The notes under the pieces were generated by a model. The model saw only the letters and a list, made by a program, of their open reading frames with translations, was not told the DNA's origin and ran no database searches. The position numbers were made by a program, and so were the translations under genes. A DNA stretch of 43,249 bases from an uncultured Lachnospiraceae bacterium. GTDB lineage: Bacteria > Bacillota > Clostridia > Lachnospirales > Lachnospiraceae. Where the stretch lies: assembly GCA_902789735.1 (NCBI GenBank), contig CADAOZ010000007.1:1-43249 (forward strand), read 5' to 3'. This document shows, piece after piece, positions 15,949 through 24,090 of the stretch; the stretch's first letter is position 1, and every line of letters starts with the position of its first letter.

Positions 15949-17198
15949 ATGGTCTTCTTCTCCTGTATCTCCTGTTTTTTCTCAAGGGCCCTGCGGGCCT
16001 GCCGGTCATAGTTCCTGTCCATGATCTCCCTGGCAATGGCTGCGGCGGTCCACTTTCTGTGCCGGTACCAGGATACGGTCAGCAGGATGGTCAGAAAGCC
16101 TGCCAGGACCCTGGTCACGTTCTCCAGAAAGTACATAAGGGAGAAAATATTCTCCCATGCCCTGGCCCGGTTCTCCCAGAACGGATAGCGCATGGGAACT
16201 GTCTGCATGCCCCGCCGGATCCAGCCGGCCAGGATCTGCTGCAGATGCTCTCCGGAAAAGCGCCGGCTGTTGTCGACGACTGTCACCAGAGACGAATCCG
16301 TGCCCAGCTGACTGCTGACGATCTTTTCCGCAAATCCGCTTACGGGATCGGGCATCACGACTTCATAACAGTCGATCAGAAGCCCCTCGGGCTCTTTGGC
16401 GCTGCTGCCTTCCAGTACAGAGGAACCTCCGGTTTCTACCATTTCCCCGTCTGCCGCAGGCTGCTGTTCCTGACTGTCCTTCTCTCCCGGCAGATCCGCA
16501 GACTCTTCACTGCGGAAGCCGCCGCTGCCATAGGTCTGCAGGGTCTCCAGGGACACATATACACATCTGCCGTCCAGTCCCGCGGCCCGGGTCACATAGT
16601 CCTGGTCGCGCTGGTATACGCCGGCAACATAGTGGGGCATGCCGCCGATCTCTATGATCTGCCCTTCAATGTCAGATGAGCCGAACAGGGCCCAGGCAGT
16701 CTCCTCATCCAGCATGACCCGGTCCTTCATGATCTCGCCTGGCCTGTAATAATCACCGGCCAGAAGGCGCAGGGGATGGAACAGAAAATAAGCGCCGCCT
16801 GTTCCTACCGCGCCGCAGGAAACGGTCGTCCCGTTATGGGAGATCTCGATCTTTCCGGAAGCGCTCCAGCAGTCCTCCAGCAGAGGCACTGCCTCCGGGA
16901 GGCCCAGAGAGGCGCTCGTGACCGATGCCGCTTCGAGTCCATGGAGAAGATTATACTCCAATTCGGGTATGCTGTCTTGTGTTAGTCCCGCATCTTCTGA
17001 AAAAAAACAGGAAATCTGGGCCGCGCTGCCGTCAGCGGCCCATCTTTTTCCTTCATTCTGATCCACCAGTCTGTTCCCCTGGATCCTTCTGGCCAGGGCC
17101 AGACCTCTGGACAGGACCATCAGAATCAGTATGGCGGCAAGCGCCCTTTTTTTCCAGGGTCTCAGCCGGCTCCACCCGGCAGCAATTTTACGAAGCAT
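15945..17198 (-). CDS. Unrecognised two-pass membrane protein with large extracytoplasmic domain (possibly MacB/FtsX-like)
   Basis: The 417-residue protein has one membrane segment at about 19-36 and a second at about 358-378, followed by a charged 38-residue cytoplasmic tail. Between them lies a region of about 320 residues resembling the extracytoplasmic core of MacB/FtsX permeases: GDYYRPGEIMKDRVMLDEETAWALFGSSDIEGQIIEIGG recalls the G-R-x-F...VLG...A..LFG...GQ.I.I pattern (read here in pieces). A true MacB has three further membrane helices at the end; this has one. It overlaps its neighbours on both sides (11 and 4 bp) and sits next to a HlyD-type adaptor, so it probably forms part of one complex. 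The family call is tentative. Confidence 0.5.
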   Translation of the reverse strand: MLRKIAAGWSRLRPWKKRALAAILILMVLSRGLALARRIQGNRLVDQNEGKRWAADGSAAQISCFFSEDAGLTQDSIPELEYNLLHGLEAASVTSASLGLPEAVPLLEDCWSASGKIEISHNGTTVSCGAVGTGGAYFLFHPLRLLAGDYYRPGEIMKDRVMLDEETAWALFGSSDIEGQIIEIGGMPHYVAGVYQRDQDYVTRAAGLDGRCVYVSLETLQTYGSGGFRSEESADLPGEKDSQEQQPAADGEMVETGGSSVLEGSSAKEPEGLLIDCYEVVMPDPVSGFAEKIVSSQLGTDSSLVTVVDNSRRFSGEHLQQILAGWIRRGMQTVPMRYPFWENRARAWENIFSLMYFLENVTRVLAGFLTILLTVSWYRHRKWTAAAIAREIMDRNYDRQARRALEKKQEIQEKKTI

Positions 17199-18708
17199 CC
17201 GAATCCTCCGTCAGCCTGACCTGTTTGCCCGCCGCCACCGGTTTGGAGGCAGTCGTAATGACATACTCACTGCCGGACATGGAACCGTTGATCGCGCACA
17301 TACTCTCATCCGAGGCCTCTACAGTCACAGGGACCTTTCTGGCGATATAACGGTTGCCCAGAGGGCTCTGTCTGGCTTCCACAATATAAATGAACTTTCC
17401 GCTGTTGTCCTCATGGACTGCGGATACAGGGACGACCATATCATAATGCTGGGCATTCTGGCTGATCATCAGGGCCACGGAATCCCCCGCTTCCACTTCA
17501 GAGGATTCCACCACAAAGGTCAGGATCCTCTTGCCGGCGTCATCCTTGTCTTTGGATATACTCTTCAGCTTCGCGCTGAAATCCGTATAATTCCAGGCAT
17601 ACTGGGCTTTGGCTTCCGTACCTGGAGTCAGGGCTGCGGCCTGTTCCTTGCCGGTGGAGAAGCTGACGATCAGATCCCGGCCTTCGACCTGGATCACGGC
17701 CGCGTCTGTCTCCTCATTGGTCGTCTCTCCGGCCGTATAAGCGACCGTGACCACCTTGCCGGCCACCGGCGCCTTGACCTCCCCGCCGTCCGTACTGCCG
17801 GAAAGCCTGTCTACTTTGGCCTGGGCCGCGTCGATGGCGGCCTTCTTCTGCTTCAGCTCAATCTCAGCGGCAATGCTTTTCTCCAGGGCTTCCTTTTCCG
17901 CCGTCACATTGGCAAGGACCGTGTCCGCGTAGCTTTTCTCATAGTTGGCCCGGTCCAGCTCGGAGCTGCCGCTGCCGGAATCCTCTGCCATGATACCAGG
18001 CGGACGGTACCCGGCTGCCCCCATGGCCGGGGTGCCGCCGGAGGAAGGCATACGAAGGGGAGCCGTCCCCAGTCCTACAGAATCTCCATCGTCATCGTCA
18101 CCTGAAGAATCCGAAGAAGAGGAGGAAGAACCTCCGCTCAGGGCGTTGACCCTTCTTTCCCAGTACTCGGCGTCACTCTTGGCGGCCTTGTAGCGCTCAT
18201 TGACGTCCGCCAGCTGGGCCTGCATGGTATCCTCATCGCGCCACTCTCCGTTACGGATCCTTGTGATATCACTGTCCGACAGATCGCCGCCGAACAGGGT
18301 CTTCTGGTAATCCGCCTTGGCAGTGGCCAGTTCCTGTTTCGCGGTCTTGAGCTCTTCCGACTCGGTATCATCCAGCTTGAAAAGGACATCTCCCTTTTCG
18401 ACCATGTCGCCGGCCTGCACTTCCACCGAAGTGACGGTCCGCCCGCTGGCAATCGAAACATTATAGGGGTTCTCGACTTCCGCCGTACCGGTTCCCCGGA
18501 CGACCGGGGCGATATCCCCTTCCTCCACGAACTGCACGGCCACCTCCGGCAGGGAATAATTCATGATCGTATTGGAGAAAAAGGTCAATACAAGCATGAT
18601 CACCAGGAACAGAATGATCAGGTTCTTGATCCTGTCTCTTCTGCCTGCTGCTTTTACCAGTGCCGCTTCCGCAGGTGTGAGGTTTTCTTTTGATTCGATC
18701 TTGTACAT
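17188..18708 (-). CDS. HlyD/MFP-type membrane-fusion adaptor
   Basis: The 506-residue protein has one N-terminal membrane segment (about 30-45) and an extracytoplasmic adaptor fold. A first half-lipoyl block lies at about 85-112 (VEVQAGDMVEKGDVLFKLDD). Coiled-coil helices follow at about 115-190 and 250-315, then a second half-lipoyl block (VKAPVAGKVVTVAYTAGE) and beta-barrel and membrane-proximal domains. The tip between the helices is replaced by a 60-residue Ser, Asp and Gly-rich linker (191-250). In Gram-positives such adaptors pair with MacB-type exporters. Here the partner would be the two-pass protein encoded next, which overlaps it by 11 bp. Confidence 0.82.
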   Translation of the reverse strand: MYKIESKENLTPAEAALVKAAGRRDRIKNLIILFLVIMLVLTFFSNTIMNYSLPEVAVQFVEEGDIAPVVRGTGTAEVENPYNVSIASGRTVTSVEVQAGDMVEKGDVLFKLDDTESEELKTAKQELATAKADYQKTLFGGDLSDSDITRIRNGEWRDEDTMQAQLADVNERYKAAKSDAEYWERRVNALSGGSSSSSSDSSGDDDDGDSVGLGTAPLRMPSSGGTPAMGAAGYRPPGIMAEDSGSGSSELDRANYEKSYADTVLANVTAEKEALEKSIAAEIELKQKKAAIDAAQAKVDRLSGSTDGGEVKAPVAGKVVTVAYTAGETTNEETDAAVIQVEGRDLIVSFSTGKEQAAALTPGTEAKAQYAWNYTDFSAKLKSISKDKDDAGKRILTFVVESSEVEAGDSVALMISQNAQHYDMVVPVSAVHEDNSGKFIYIVEARQSPLGNRYIARKVPVTVEASDESMCAINGSMSGSEYVITTASKPVAAGKQVRLTEDSDAS

Positions 18709-18740
18709 AATGCTCCTCCGGATGCTTATGCTGTCAGGAT

Positions 18741-18762
18741 GCAGGCCGCCGCCGCGGCCTGC
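18741..18762 (-). other. Intercistronic hairpin between permease and adaptor genes
   Basis: In the 60-bp gap GCAGGCCGC and GCGGCCTGC form a perfect 9-bp stem with a 4-base loop. No T run follows, so it is more likely an mRNA-stabilising or processing element than a full terminator. It divides the importer-type genes from the adaptor group. Confidence 0.5.
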
Positions 18763-18768
18763 TCCCGC

Positions 18769-19896
18769 TTATTCTTTGACGCCGCCCTGATAGGTGATTC
18801 CTTCGACCAGATATTCCTCTCCGTACAGGAAGATCAGCATGGGCAGTACCATATATATGACAGCCACGGCAAAGGCCAGGGATATTTCCCCGGCGTTGAT
18901 CTCTGACAGGAATACGGAAAGGGGATGCATTTCCGAATTGTTCAGCAGGATCAGGGGCTGTTCGACCATGTTCCAGTAGTCAATAAAAAGCAGGATCGCG
19001 ATGGAGACCAGGCCGCTGCGGCACAGGGGCATGCAGATCTGGGTAAAGATCTGCCATTCACCGGCCCCGTCGATCTCCGCCGCCTCATAGAGGGAAACGG
19101 GGATCCGCCGCATATATTTGGTCAGCATATATACGGCAAAAGGAGAAAAGATGCCGGGCAGCAGGATGGCCCATCTGGTATTCAGGATATGCAGCCAGCC
19201 GGATACCAGAAAGTTGGGGACCAGGGTGACCTGGTATGGCATCAGCATGACAGCTATATAAATAAAGAACAGGGCAGACCGGACCTTTCCGCTGTATCTG
19301 GCAAAGCCGAACGCGGCCAGAGAAGCGACCAGCAGCTGGAAGACCACGATCGGGACTACGTAAAGGACAGAATTCCAGAATTTGAGCAGATATTCCGGAC
19401 TCCGGAACAGGACGCTGGCATACTGGCTGAAGGTCACCATATCCGGGATGAACTTCAGATTGACCTTATCCGAGATAAAGACCCTGCCGCCGTTGGTGCC
19501 GGTCTCAAAGACCTTGCCGTAATTGGCATTGATCTCGGACGGTGCCATAAAGGAATTGGTAAATGTGACCACAATAGGCATCAGGAACAGGACCGCAAAA
19601 ATACCGGCCAGGACCGTGATCAGGGCCGCCTTTACGAACCGTCTGCGCATGCGCTTCCCATGCAGGATCCGGGCCTGTTCCCGGTCCAGGGCCATTTCCA
19701 GACGGCGCTGCTGTTCCGCTTCCTCCTGCTGCCTGCGCCTGTGCTCCAGTATGGCCGCAGCCCGCCTGCGCTGGGAACCGCTCAGATGGACGGCCGGGGC
19801 CGGGAGCTTCTTTTCCTCCTTCTCTATGCTGTTGTTCTCCGCAGGAAGCTGCTGTTCTCCGTTTTCGGGAACAGGGCTTTTCCTTTCTTCCTCCAT
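18769..19896 (-). CDS. Carbohydrate-type ABC transporter permease (MalG/UgpE-like)
   Basis: The 375-residue protein has a charged N-terminal extension (1-86, rich in Glu, Gln and Arg, likely helical or coiled) that is not usual for the family. It is followed by about six membrane helices starting at 89-110. The EAA loop is canonical: EAAEIDGAGEWQIFTQICMP, the site that docks on an ABC ATPase. It pairs with the permease gene 3 bp upstream. No ATPase gene lies nearby, so a shared MsmX-type ATPase encoded elsewhere is likely (inference). Confidence 0.88.
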   Translation of the reverse strand: MEEERKSPVPENGEQQLPAENNSIEKEEKKLPAPAVHLSGSQRRRAAAILEHRRRQQEEAEQQRRLEMALDREQARILHGKRMRRRFVKAALITVLAGIFAVLFLMPIVVTFTNSFMAPSEINANYGKVFETGTNGGRVFISDKVNLKFIPDMVTFSQYASVLFRSPEYLLKFWNSVLYVVPIVVFQLLVASLAAFGFARYSGKVRSALFFIYIAVMLMPYQVTLVPNFLVSGWLHILNTRWAILLPGIFSPFAVYMLTKYMRRIPVSLYEAAEIDGAGEWQIFTQICMPLCRSGLVSIAILLFIDYWNMVEQPLILLNNSEMHPLSVFLSEINAGEISLAFAVAVIYMVLPMLIFLYGEEYLVEGITYQGGVKE

Positions 19897-19899
19897 CGA

Positions 19900-20958
19900 T
19901 CAGCTCTCCAGATCTCTTCCTGCCCGGTTTTCCGCCAGCAGCAGAAGGGCGATGATACCTACCATCACGACTGACATGATAATGGCAGCCGACGACACTT
20001 TCTGGTAGTCCAGGGATGACAGGTTATTGTTGATAAAATGCTGCAGCATATACAGGGAACCGTAAGGATGGTCTCCTGTCAGCAGATATATCTCTCTGAA
20101 CACCTTGAAGGAGTTGATCAGAGACATAATGGTCACGAACATTATGGACGAGGACAGATAACGGAGCTTGATGCTCCAGAAAATCTGCCAGTCCGTGGCA
20201 CTTTCCAGCTTTGCCACTTCCAGGATCTCCCGGGGAATGGCGGAAAGGCCGGCCATGAACAGAATCATATTGTAACCCAGATTCTTCCACAGGAACAGGA
20301 TACAGATGGGGATCATGGCGTAATCCGACTTGGGCCAGTCAATGGGTCCCAGGCCGAAGAATCCGATCATATCATTGGCCAGGCCGTGGGAATGGAACAG
20401 TACCTGCCAGACCAGGATCACGGAAGCCACGGGCACCATCATGGGGCTCAGGAAAAAAGAGCGGAAATAGCTCTTAAAAGGGATCCGGCTCTCCAGAACG
20501 ACCGCCAGGAACAGAGACAGGACGACTGCCAGAGGCACCGAGATCATGGAAAAGACCAGGGTGTTGCGGGCTGCTGTCAGGAAAGCGGGATTCTGCAGGA
20601 TCCGCATATAGTTATCAGCGCCTACAAATACATGCTGGACCGGATTGTTGACCAGAGAATAATAAACGACCACCAGAAAAGGCACCAGAAAAAAGACACT
20701 GACGCCGATCAGGGAAGGAAGGATAAAGCGCCAGGAACTGCGTTTCCGGCGGCTCCTGCGGGTCTCCAGCTCTCCGGCCCTTCGCCGCTGGGCTGTCCGG
20801 GCCGCGTTCCAGTGCAGCATCCTGCCAAAAGCTGAAGAACTTCCGGCAGGCGTAACCTCTGCGGGAACCTCCGGGCTGCTCTCCACGGGATCTTCTATGA
20901 AATTTTCTGCTGCGGGCTCCTCCCCGGCGGAAAGGGCCATTTTCTGATCCCTGCTCAT
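19900..20958 (-). CDS. Carbohydrate-type ABC transporter permease (MalF/UgpA-like)
   Basis: The 352-residue protein has a polar N-terminal extension of about 75 residues and then six predicted membrane helices, the first at 77-100. The EAA loop reads EVAKLESATDWQIFWSIKLR: the usual glycine and the final proline are replaced, so the ATPase contact on this side may be altered. It overlaps the GntR gene by 4 bp (ATGA) and is followed after 3 bp by the MalG-type partner. The two should form the channel of an ABC importer. Confidence 0.87.
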   Translation of the reverse strand: MSRDQKMALSAGEEPAAENFIEDPVESSPEVPAEVTPAGSSSAFGRMLHWNAARTAQRRRAGELETRRSRRKRSSWRFILPSLIGVSVFFLVPFLVVVYYSLVNNPVQHVFVGADNYMRILQNPAFLTAARNTLVFSMISVPLAVVLSLFLAVVLESRIPFKSYFRSFFLSPMMVPVASVILVWQVLFHSHGLANDMIGFFGLGPIDWPKSDYAMIPICILFLWKNLGYNMILFMAGLSAIPREILEVAKLESATDWQIFWSIKLRYLSSSIMFVTIMSLINSFKVFREIYLLTGDHPYGSLYMLQHFINNNLSSLDYQKVSSAAIIMSVVMVGIIALLLLAENRAGRDLES

Positions 20959-21329
20959 TGTGCCTGCCTTTTCCTGAAGCCTTCCGCGGCCTGGCGCAGG
21001 ACCTCTTCCGGATCCAGGCCGATTTCACCGGCTTCCAGAAGGGCCTTTTCAATGACTGTAAGGAGTTCCTTTTGTTTTGTTTCAATCAGGCGGGGGTTTC
21101 CGCACACAAAATTCCCCCTGCCGCGGACCGTATAAATAAATCCCTGCCGCTCCAGCTCGGCATAGGCTTTCTGAACCGTATTCGGATTGGCTGTCAGGGC
21201 AGCGGCCGTGGATCTGACAGAGGGAATCCTCTGATCGGGCTGCAATACGCCCCTGAAGATCAGCTTCTGATATCCCGATACGATCTGTTCATAGATCGGT
21301 CTGCTGTCCTGATAATTGATAGAAATCAT
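20955..21329 (-). CDS. YtrA-subfamily GntR transcriptional regulator
   Basis: The start is placed at ATG 21327-21329 (MISINYQDSRPIYEQIVSGY), with AGGAAGG upstream; an in-frame upstream extension lacks a site. The 124-residue protein has the GntR winged helix (about 10-78, with IPSVRSTAAALTANPNTVQKAYAELERQGFI) and a short C-terminal helical tail instead of a large effector domain, as in the YtrA subfamily. YtrA-type regulators usually repress the ABC-transporter operon they head. It is the first gene of the operon and overlaps the next by 4 bp. Confidence 0.88.
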   Translation of the reverse strand: MISINYQDSRPIYEQIVSGYQKLIFRGVLQPDQRIPSVRSTAAALTANPNTVQKAYAELERQGFIYTVRGRGNFVCGNPRLIETKQKELLTVIEKALLEAGEIGLDPEEVLRQAAEGFRKRQAQ

Positions 21330-21414
21330 TGTGTGCCTTCCTGTTCTCTTTCGTCCGCGGGACAGGGGTCTCCTTCCCTGCCCGATTGTCATGTCTCTCT
21401 TATGACTGCTGTAC

Positions 21415-21429
21415 CATAGGATCCCTATG
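21415..21429. promoter_or_regulatory. Candidate operator of the GntR-headed operon
   Basis: CATAGG-atc-CCTATG is a perfect 6-bp inverted repeat with a 3-bp centre. It lies about 35 bp downstream of a minus-strand TACAAT (21463-21468) and 85 bp before the GntR gene. The -35 region is weak (GGCATA-like, about 21486-21491). Position fits a repressor site within the early transcribed region; binding is inferred. Confidence 0.4.
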
Positions 21430-21519
21430 ACACTCATATGTATTAACGCTCATAGCACACTTATTGTAGCACAGAGACGCCGCTGTATGCCAGAGGAGGC
21501 CGGCAAAAATCGGGCATAT

Positions 21520-21560
21520 AAAAAAGGAAGAAAGGGACTGACCCGTTTCTTCCTTTTTCT
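21520..21560 (-). terminator. Terminator of niaR (possibly bidirectional)
   Basis: AAAAAGGAAGAAAGGG (21521-21536) pairs with CCCGTTTCTTCCTTTTT (21542-21558) with one bulge. On the minus strand TTTTTTATAT ends the stem. It lies 65 bp behind the niaR stop. Confidence 0.75.
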
Positions 21561-21624
21561 TCCTTTTTTCTTTCTGCTTCCTGCCGTATTTTAACTTTGA
21601 ACCATTATGCGCGGGAACCGCCTC

Positions 21625-22176
21625 TCATTCATCGGACCGGTCCCAGAAATTGACAGGTTCATAATCCTGGAGCGGCGCCAGGAATCCCCGTTCCTCCAGC
21701 GCTTTCTGAATCCTGTCCAGGGTCTCCCGGCTGTCCGCGGAGACCGTATGGTAATGGTAGCCTGCCGTTATATTCTTGAGCAGACTGGATTTCCCGCCCT
21801 GCAGGGATTTCATATACTCATGGACATCATGTCTGGACCGGATATTCATCCCGGCCCGGAGGACTCCGTATACTTTATGATAGACAAAGACATCCTCCAC
21901 ACGGCCGCCGTAGTCCACATACAGGCAGAGTTCCTCCTCTGTTTCCTCATCAGAATGGATCACTTTGAAGACCCTCTCTACCGGCTCGGCGTGATGGATA
22001 AAATAACCGTATTTGCCCGCCAGGATCTCAGCACCGCCCATTCGCAGCATAGCCACATCCTGTACGATCACCTGTCTGCTGACATGAAATTCCGACGCGA
22101 AAACATGGGCCGGGACTGCCTTCTGCTCGCTTTTCAGTCTGCTCAGTATTTCTCTTCTTCTCTCTTCCCCGGTCAT
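21625..22176 (-). CDS. niaR: Niacin-responsive transcriptional repressor NiaR (3H domain)
   Basis: The 183-residue protein has an N-terminal HTH_11 winged helix (about 1-60; HVFASEFHVSRQVIVQDVAML) and a C-terminal 3H domain. Conserved metal-site candidates are H74, E82, H141 and H143 (GYHYHTV), with VYHKVYG and RHDVHEY as family blocks. NiaR senses nicotinate and represses NAD salvage or niacin uptake genes. No NAD gene lies nearby, so it acts elsewhere or on itself. GGAGGT precedes the ATG. Confidence 0.9.
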   Translation of the reverse strand: MTGEERRREILSRLKSEQKAVPAHVFASEFHVSRQVIVQDVAMLRMGGAEILAGKYGYFIHHAEPVERVFKVIHSDEETEEELCLYVDYGGRVEDVFVYHKVYGVLRAGMNIRSRHDVHEYMKSLQGGKSSLLKNITAGYHYHTVSADSRETLDRIQKALEERGFLAPLQDYEPVNFWDRSDE

Positions 22177-22391
22177 TGCACCTACCTCCGGATCTCCGGT
22201 CCCGGGCCTGTGTCCAGGCCTTCTGGTTTTGAATCTGGTTCACAACTTTTTGCTTCTAATGATCATGACACATGTCGTCTTTTTCCGTTTACAGTTTACA
22301 CCAGAATACCGGTCCCCGACCACTGCTTCCCGGATTTTTGACGGCAAATTTCCATCCGGCCGGTCACACCGGCCTGTTCCGGCAGAAAAGC

Positions 22392-22421
22392 TTGAGAAAT
22401 ACCTCCTCTTTCTGGTATGAT
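22392..22421 (+). promoter_or_regulatory. Promoter of the methyltransferase gene
   Basis: TTGAGA (22392-22397), an 18-bp spacer and TATGAT (22416-22421) precede the GGAGG and start codon, leaving a very short leader. The 268-bp gap from niaR otherwise holds a GGCCGGT...ACCGGCC hairpin (about 22358-22374) and a GACA-ca-TGTC half-palindrome (22267-22276) upstream of niaR. Confidence 0.5.
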
Positions 22422-22444
22422 TGAAAGCAATATTTGGAGGTATT

Positions 22445-23206
22445 ATGCGCTATCAGGATATCAACGCTTACATTTTCGACCGCTGGGCGGAAGAGGGGTG
22501 GCAGAGCAGCCGGCCCCTGAACCATCAGAATTATCAGAATGCCGTTCTGGGCAACTGGCAGATCCGCCTGACGCCGGGCCGTTATGTGCCCCGTGACTGG
22601 TTCCCGCCCCTGCAGGGACTGCAGGTTCTGGGGCTTGCCAGCGGCGGCGGACAGCAGATGCCTGTATTCGCTGCCCAGGGCGCTGTGTGTACGGTCCTGG
22701 ACTATTCCGAAAAACAGCTGGAGAACGACCGTCTGGTCGCACAGCGGGAACATTATGAGATCCGGGCCATCCGGGCGGACATGTCCCTGCCCCTGCCCTT
22801 TGATGACGAGACCTTTGACCTGATCTTCCATCCCCTGTCCAACTGCTATATCCGGGATGTGGAACAGGTATGGCAGGAATGCTGGCGGATCCTGAAACCG
22901 GGCGGCATTCTGATGAGCGGTCTGGACAACGGCATCAATTTCATTTTCGGTGAAGACCAGCAGACCATCGAGTTCCGTCTCCCCTTTGATCCTCTGTGGA
23001 ATCCGGAGCAGATGGATTATCTGGAGGCCCATGATCTGGGCATTCAGTTTTCCCACTCCATTGAAGAGCAGATCGGCGGCCAGCTGCGGGCCGGCTTTAT
23101 CCTGAAAGACATATATGAAGATACCAACGGACACGGTTTTCTGCATGAACACGGCGTTCCCACTTTCTGGGCTTCCCTGTCACAGAAACCTGCGGACCGG
23201 AACTGA
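22445..23206 (+). CDS. Class I SAM-dependent methyltransferase
   Basis: The start is the ATG at 22445 (MRYQDINAYIFDRWAEEGWQ), directly after GGAGG. The 253-residue protein has a Methyltransf_11-type fold: motif I VLGLASGGGQQMPVFAA binds SAM, LDYSEKQLE carries the acidic residue for the ribose, and FDDETFDLIFHPLSNCYI and ECWRILKPGG are motifs II and III. The long C-terminal part may select the substrate, which cannot be named. It stands alone on the plus strand between niaR and thiN. Confidence 0.85.
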   Translation: MRYQDINAYIFDRWAEEGWQSSRPLNHQNYQNAVLGNWQIRLTPGRYVPRDWFPPLQGLQVLGLASGGGQQMPVFAAQGAVCTVLDYSEKQLENDRLVAQREHYEIRAIRADMSLPLPFDDETFDLIFHPLSNCYIRDVEQVWQECWRILKPGGILMSGLDNGINFIFGEDQQTIEFRLPFDPLWNPEQMDYLEAHDLGIQFSHSIEEQIGGQLRAGFILKDIYEDTNGHGFLHEHGVPTFWASLSQKPADRN

Positions 23207-23215
23207 TTTTGGGCC

Positions 23216-23237
23216 GGGCGGAGCGTATGCTCCGCCC
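23216..23237. terminator. Hairpin behind the methyltransferase and thiN genes
   Basis: GGGCGGAGC-gtat-GCTCCGCCC is a perfect 9-bp stem between two convergent genes (ends at 23206 and 23280). No proper T run follows on either strand, so its efficiency is uncertain. Confidence 0.5.
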
Positions 23238-23279
23238 GCTGTCATTTCATCAGGCAGGGTTTTGTCACGCAAGGTTTCT

Positions 23280-23987
23280 TCACGTAAGTGATGAAACGGT
23301 ATAAACAGGCGGAAGCGCCTGTCCGTCTTCCCATACCAGAATCACCAGGGCCAGACCTTTGTCCACTGCCGCCAGGGCCTGCCGGTCCGCATGGATCTCA
23401 TTGCTCTGACCCAGCGGGAAAGTGTTGACCAGAGACCCATTCTCCAGTTCATAATCCATCCCCTTAAGGGTAATTCCCGTTACCTGCTCATCCAGAGCGA
23501 ACAGGGAGAAAAGGCCTTCAAATCCCCTGTCGATGCGGATCTGCTCATGTTCCAGCACCATGACCAGCTGCCCCCTGCCGGCCAGTGTCCCATGGCCCCC
23601 GTGACGCTTCAGATAAGCCAGTGTCTGAATATTGGATAAAGTGTGGTCCAGACGGCCGCCAAGACCGCCGAAGACCCGGAAGCGGCGGTATCCCAGCTGC
23701 AGTCCCAGTTTGACAGCGGCCACGGTATCTGTATCGTCCTTGATATGGGGCAGGCGGGTCAGTGCTTCAGGACGCTCCCGCTGCCAGCGGTCCAGAAAGG
23801 GGAAATCTTCCCGGCGGAGGGAATCGAAGTCTCCCAGGATATAGTCCGGCATCATTCCCGCGCGGATCAGATGTCCCAGTCCCGCGTCCACAGCTATGAC
23901 AAAATCCTCCGGTCCTTTTTGGATCCTCTCTCCCCGGTAGTCCCCGGCACAGACCAAGATACATGTACCTTTTTTCAATTCTTCCAT
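23280..23987 (-). CDS. thiN: Thiamine pyrophosphokinase
   Basis: The start is placed at ATG 23985-23987 (MEELKKGTCILVC); an upstream GTG is possible but fits the family less well. The 235-residue enzyme transfers pyrophosphate from ATP to thiamine. Family blocks are AVDAGLGHL, GDFDSL, KDDTDTVAAVKLGL and FGGLGGRLDHTLSNIQTL in the catalytic domain, then the beta-sandwich thiamine-binding domain. It has its own promoter and no TPP riboswitch is seen. In many Firmicutes it lies next to rpe and rsgA; here it does not. Confidence 0.93.
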   Translation of the reverse strand: MEELKKGTCILVCAGDYRGERIQKGPEDFVIAVDAGLGHLIRAGMMPDYILGDFDSLRREDFPFLDRWQRERPEALTRLPHIKDDTDTVAAVKLGLQLGYRRFRVFGGLGGRLDHTLSNIQTLAYLKRHGGHGTLAGRGQLVMVLEHEQIRIDRGFEGLFSLFALDEQVTGITLKGMDYELENGSLVNTFPLGQSNEIHADRQALAAVDKGLALVILVWEDGQALPPVYTVSSLT

Positions 23988-24056
23988 CCCCCAGTTCTCC
24001 GCATCTATACTTAACACTTAACTTTAAATCTTTTTCCCGGCTTCACGCCCTCTCCT

Positions 24057-24085
24057 ATTATAATTCCGGATTTGAACCGCTTCAA
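24057..24085 (-). promoter_or_regulatory. Promoter of thiN
   Basis: The minus strand has TTGAAG (24080-24085), a 17-bp spacer and a consensus TATAAT (24057-24062), right behind the pgsA terminator. Confidence 0.75.
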
Positions 24086-24090
24086 TCCAC

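Noticed and set aside
14416..16011. Open frame of about 530 codons on the plus strand
   Set aside because: It is antisense to the binding lipoprotein and has a His/Ile-rich product without family features.
22267..22276. NiaR operator upstream of niaR
   Set aside because: GACA-ca-TGTC is a short half-palindrome and I cannot match it safely to the full NiaR box, so it is mentioned but not called.
23988..24056. TPP riboswitch upstream of thiN
   Set aside because: The leader is about 60 bases and lacks the conserved TPP-binding words.
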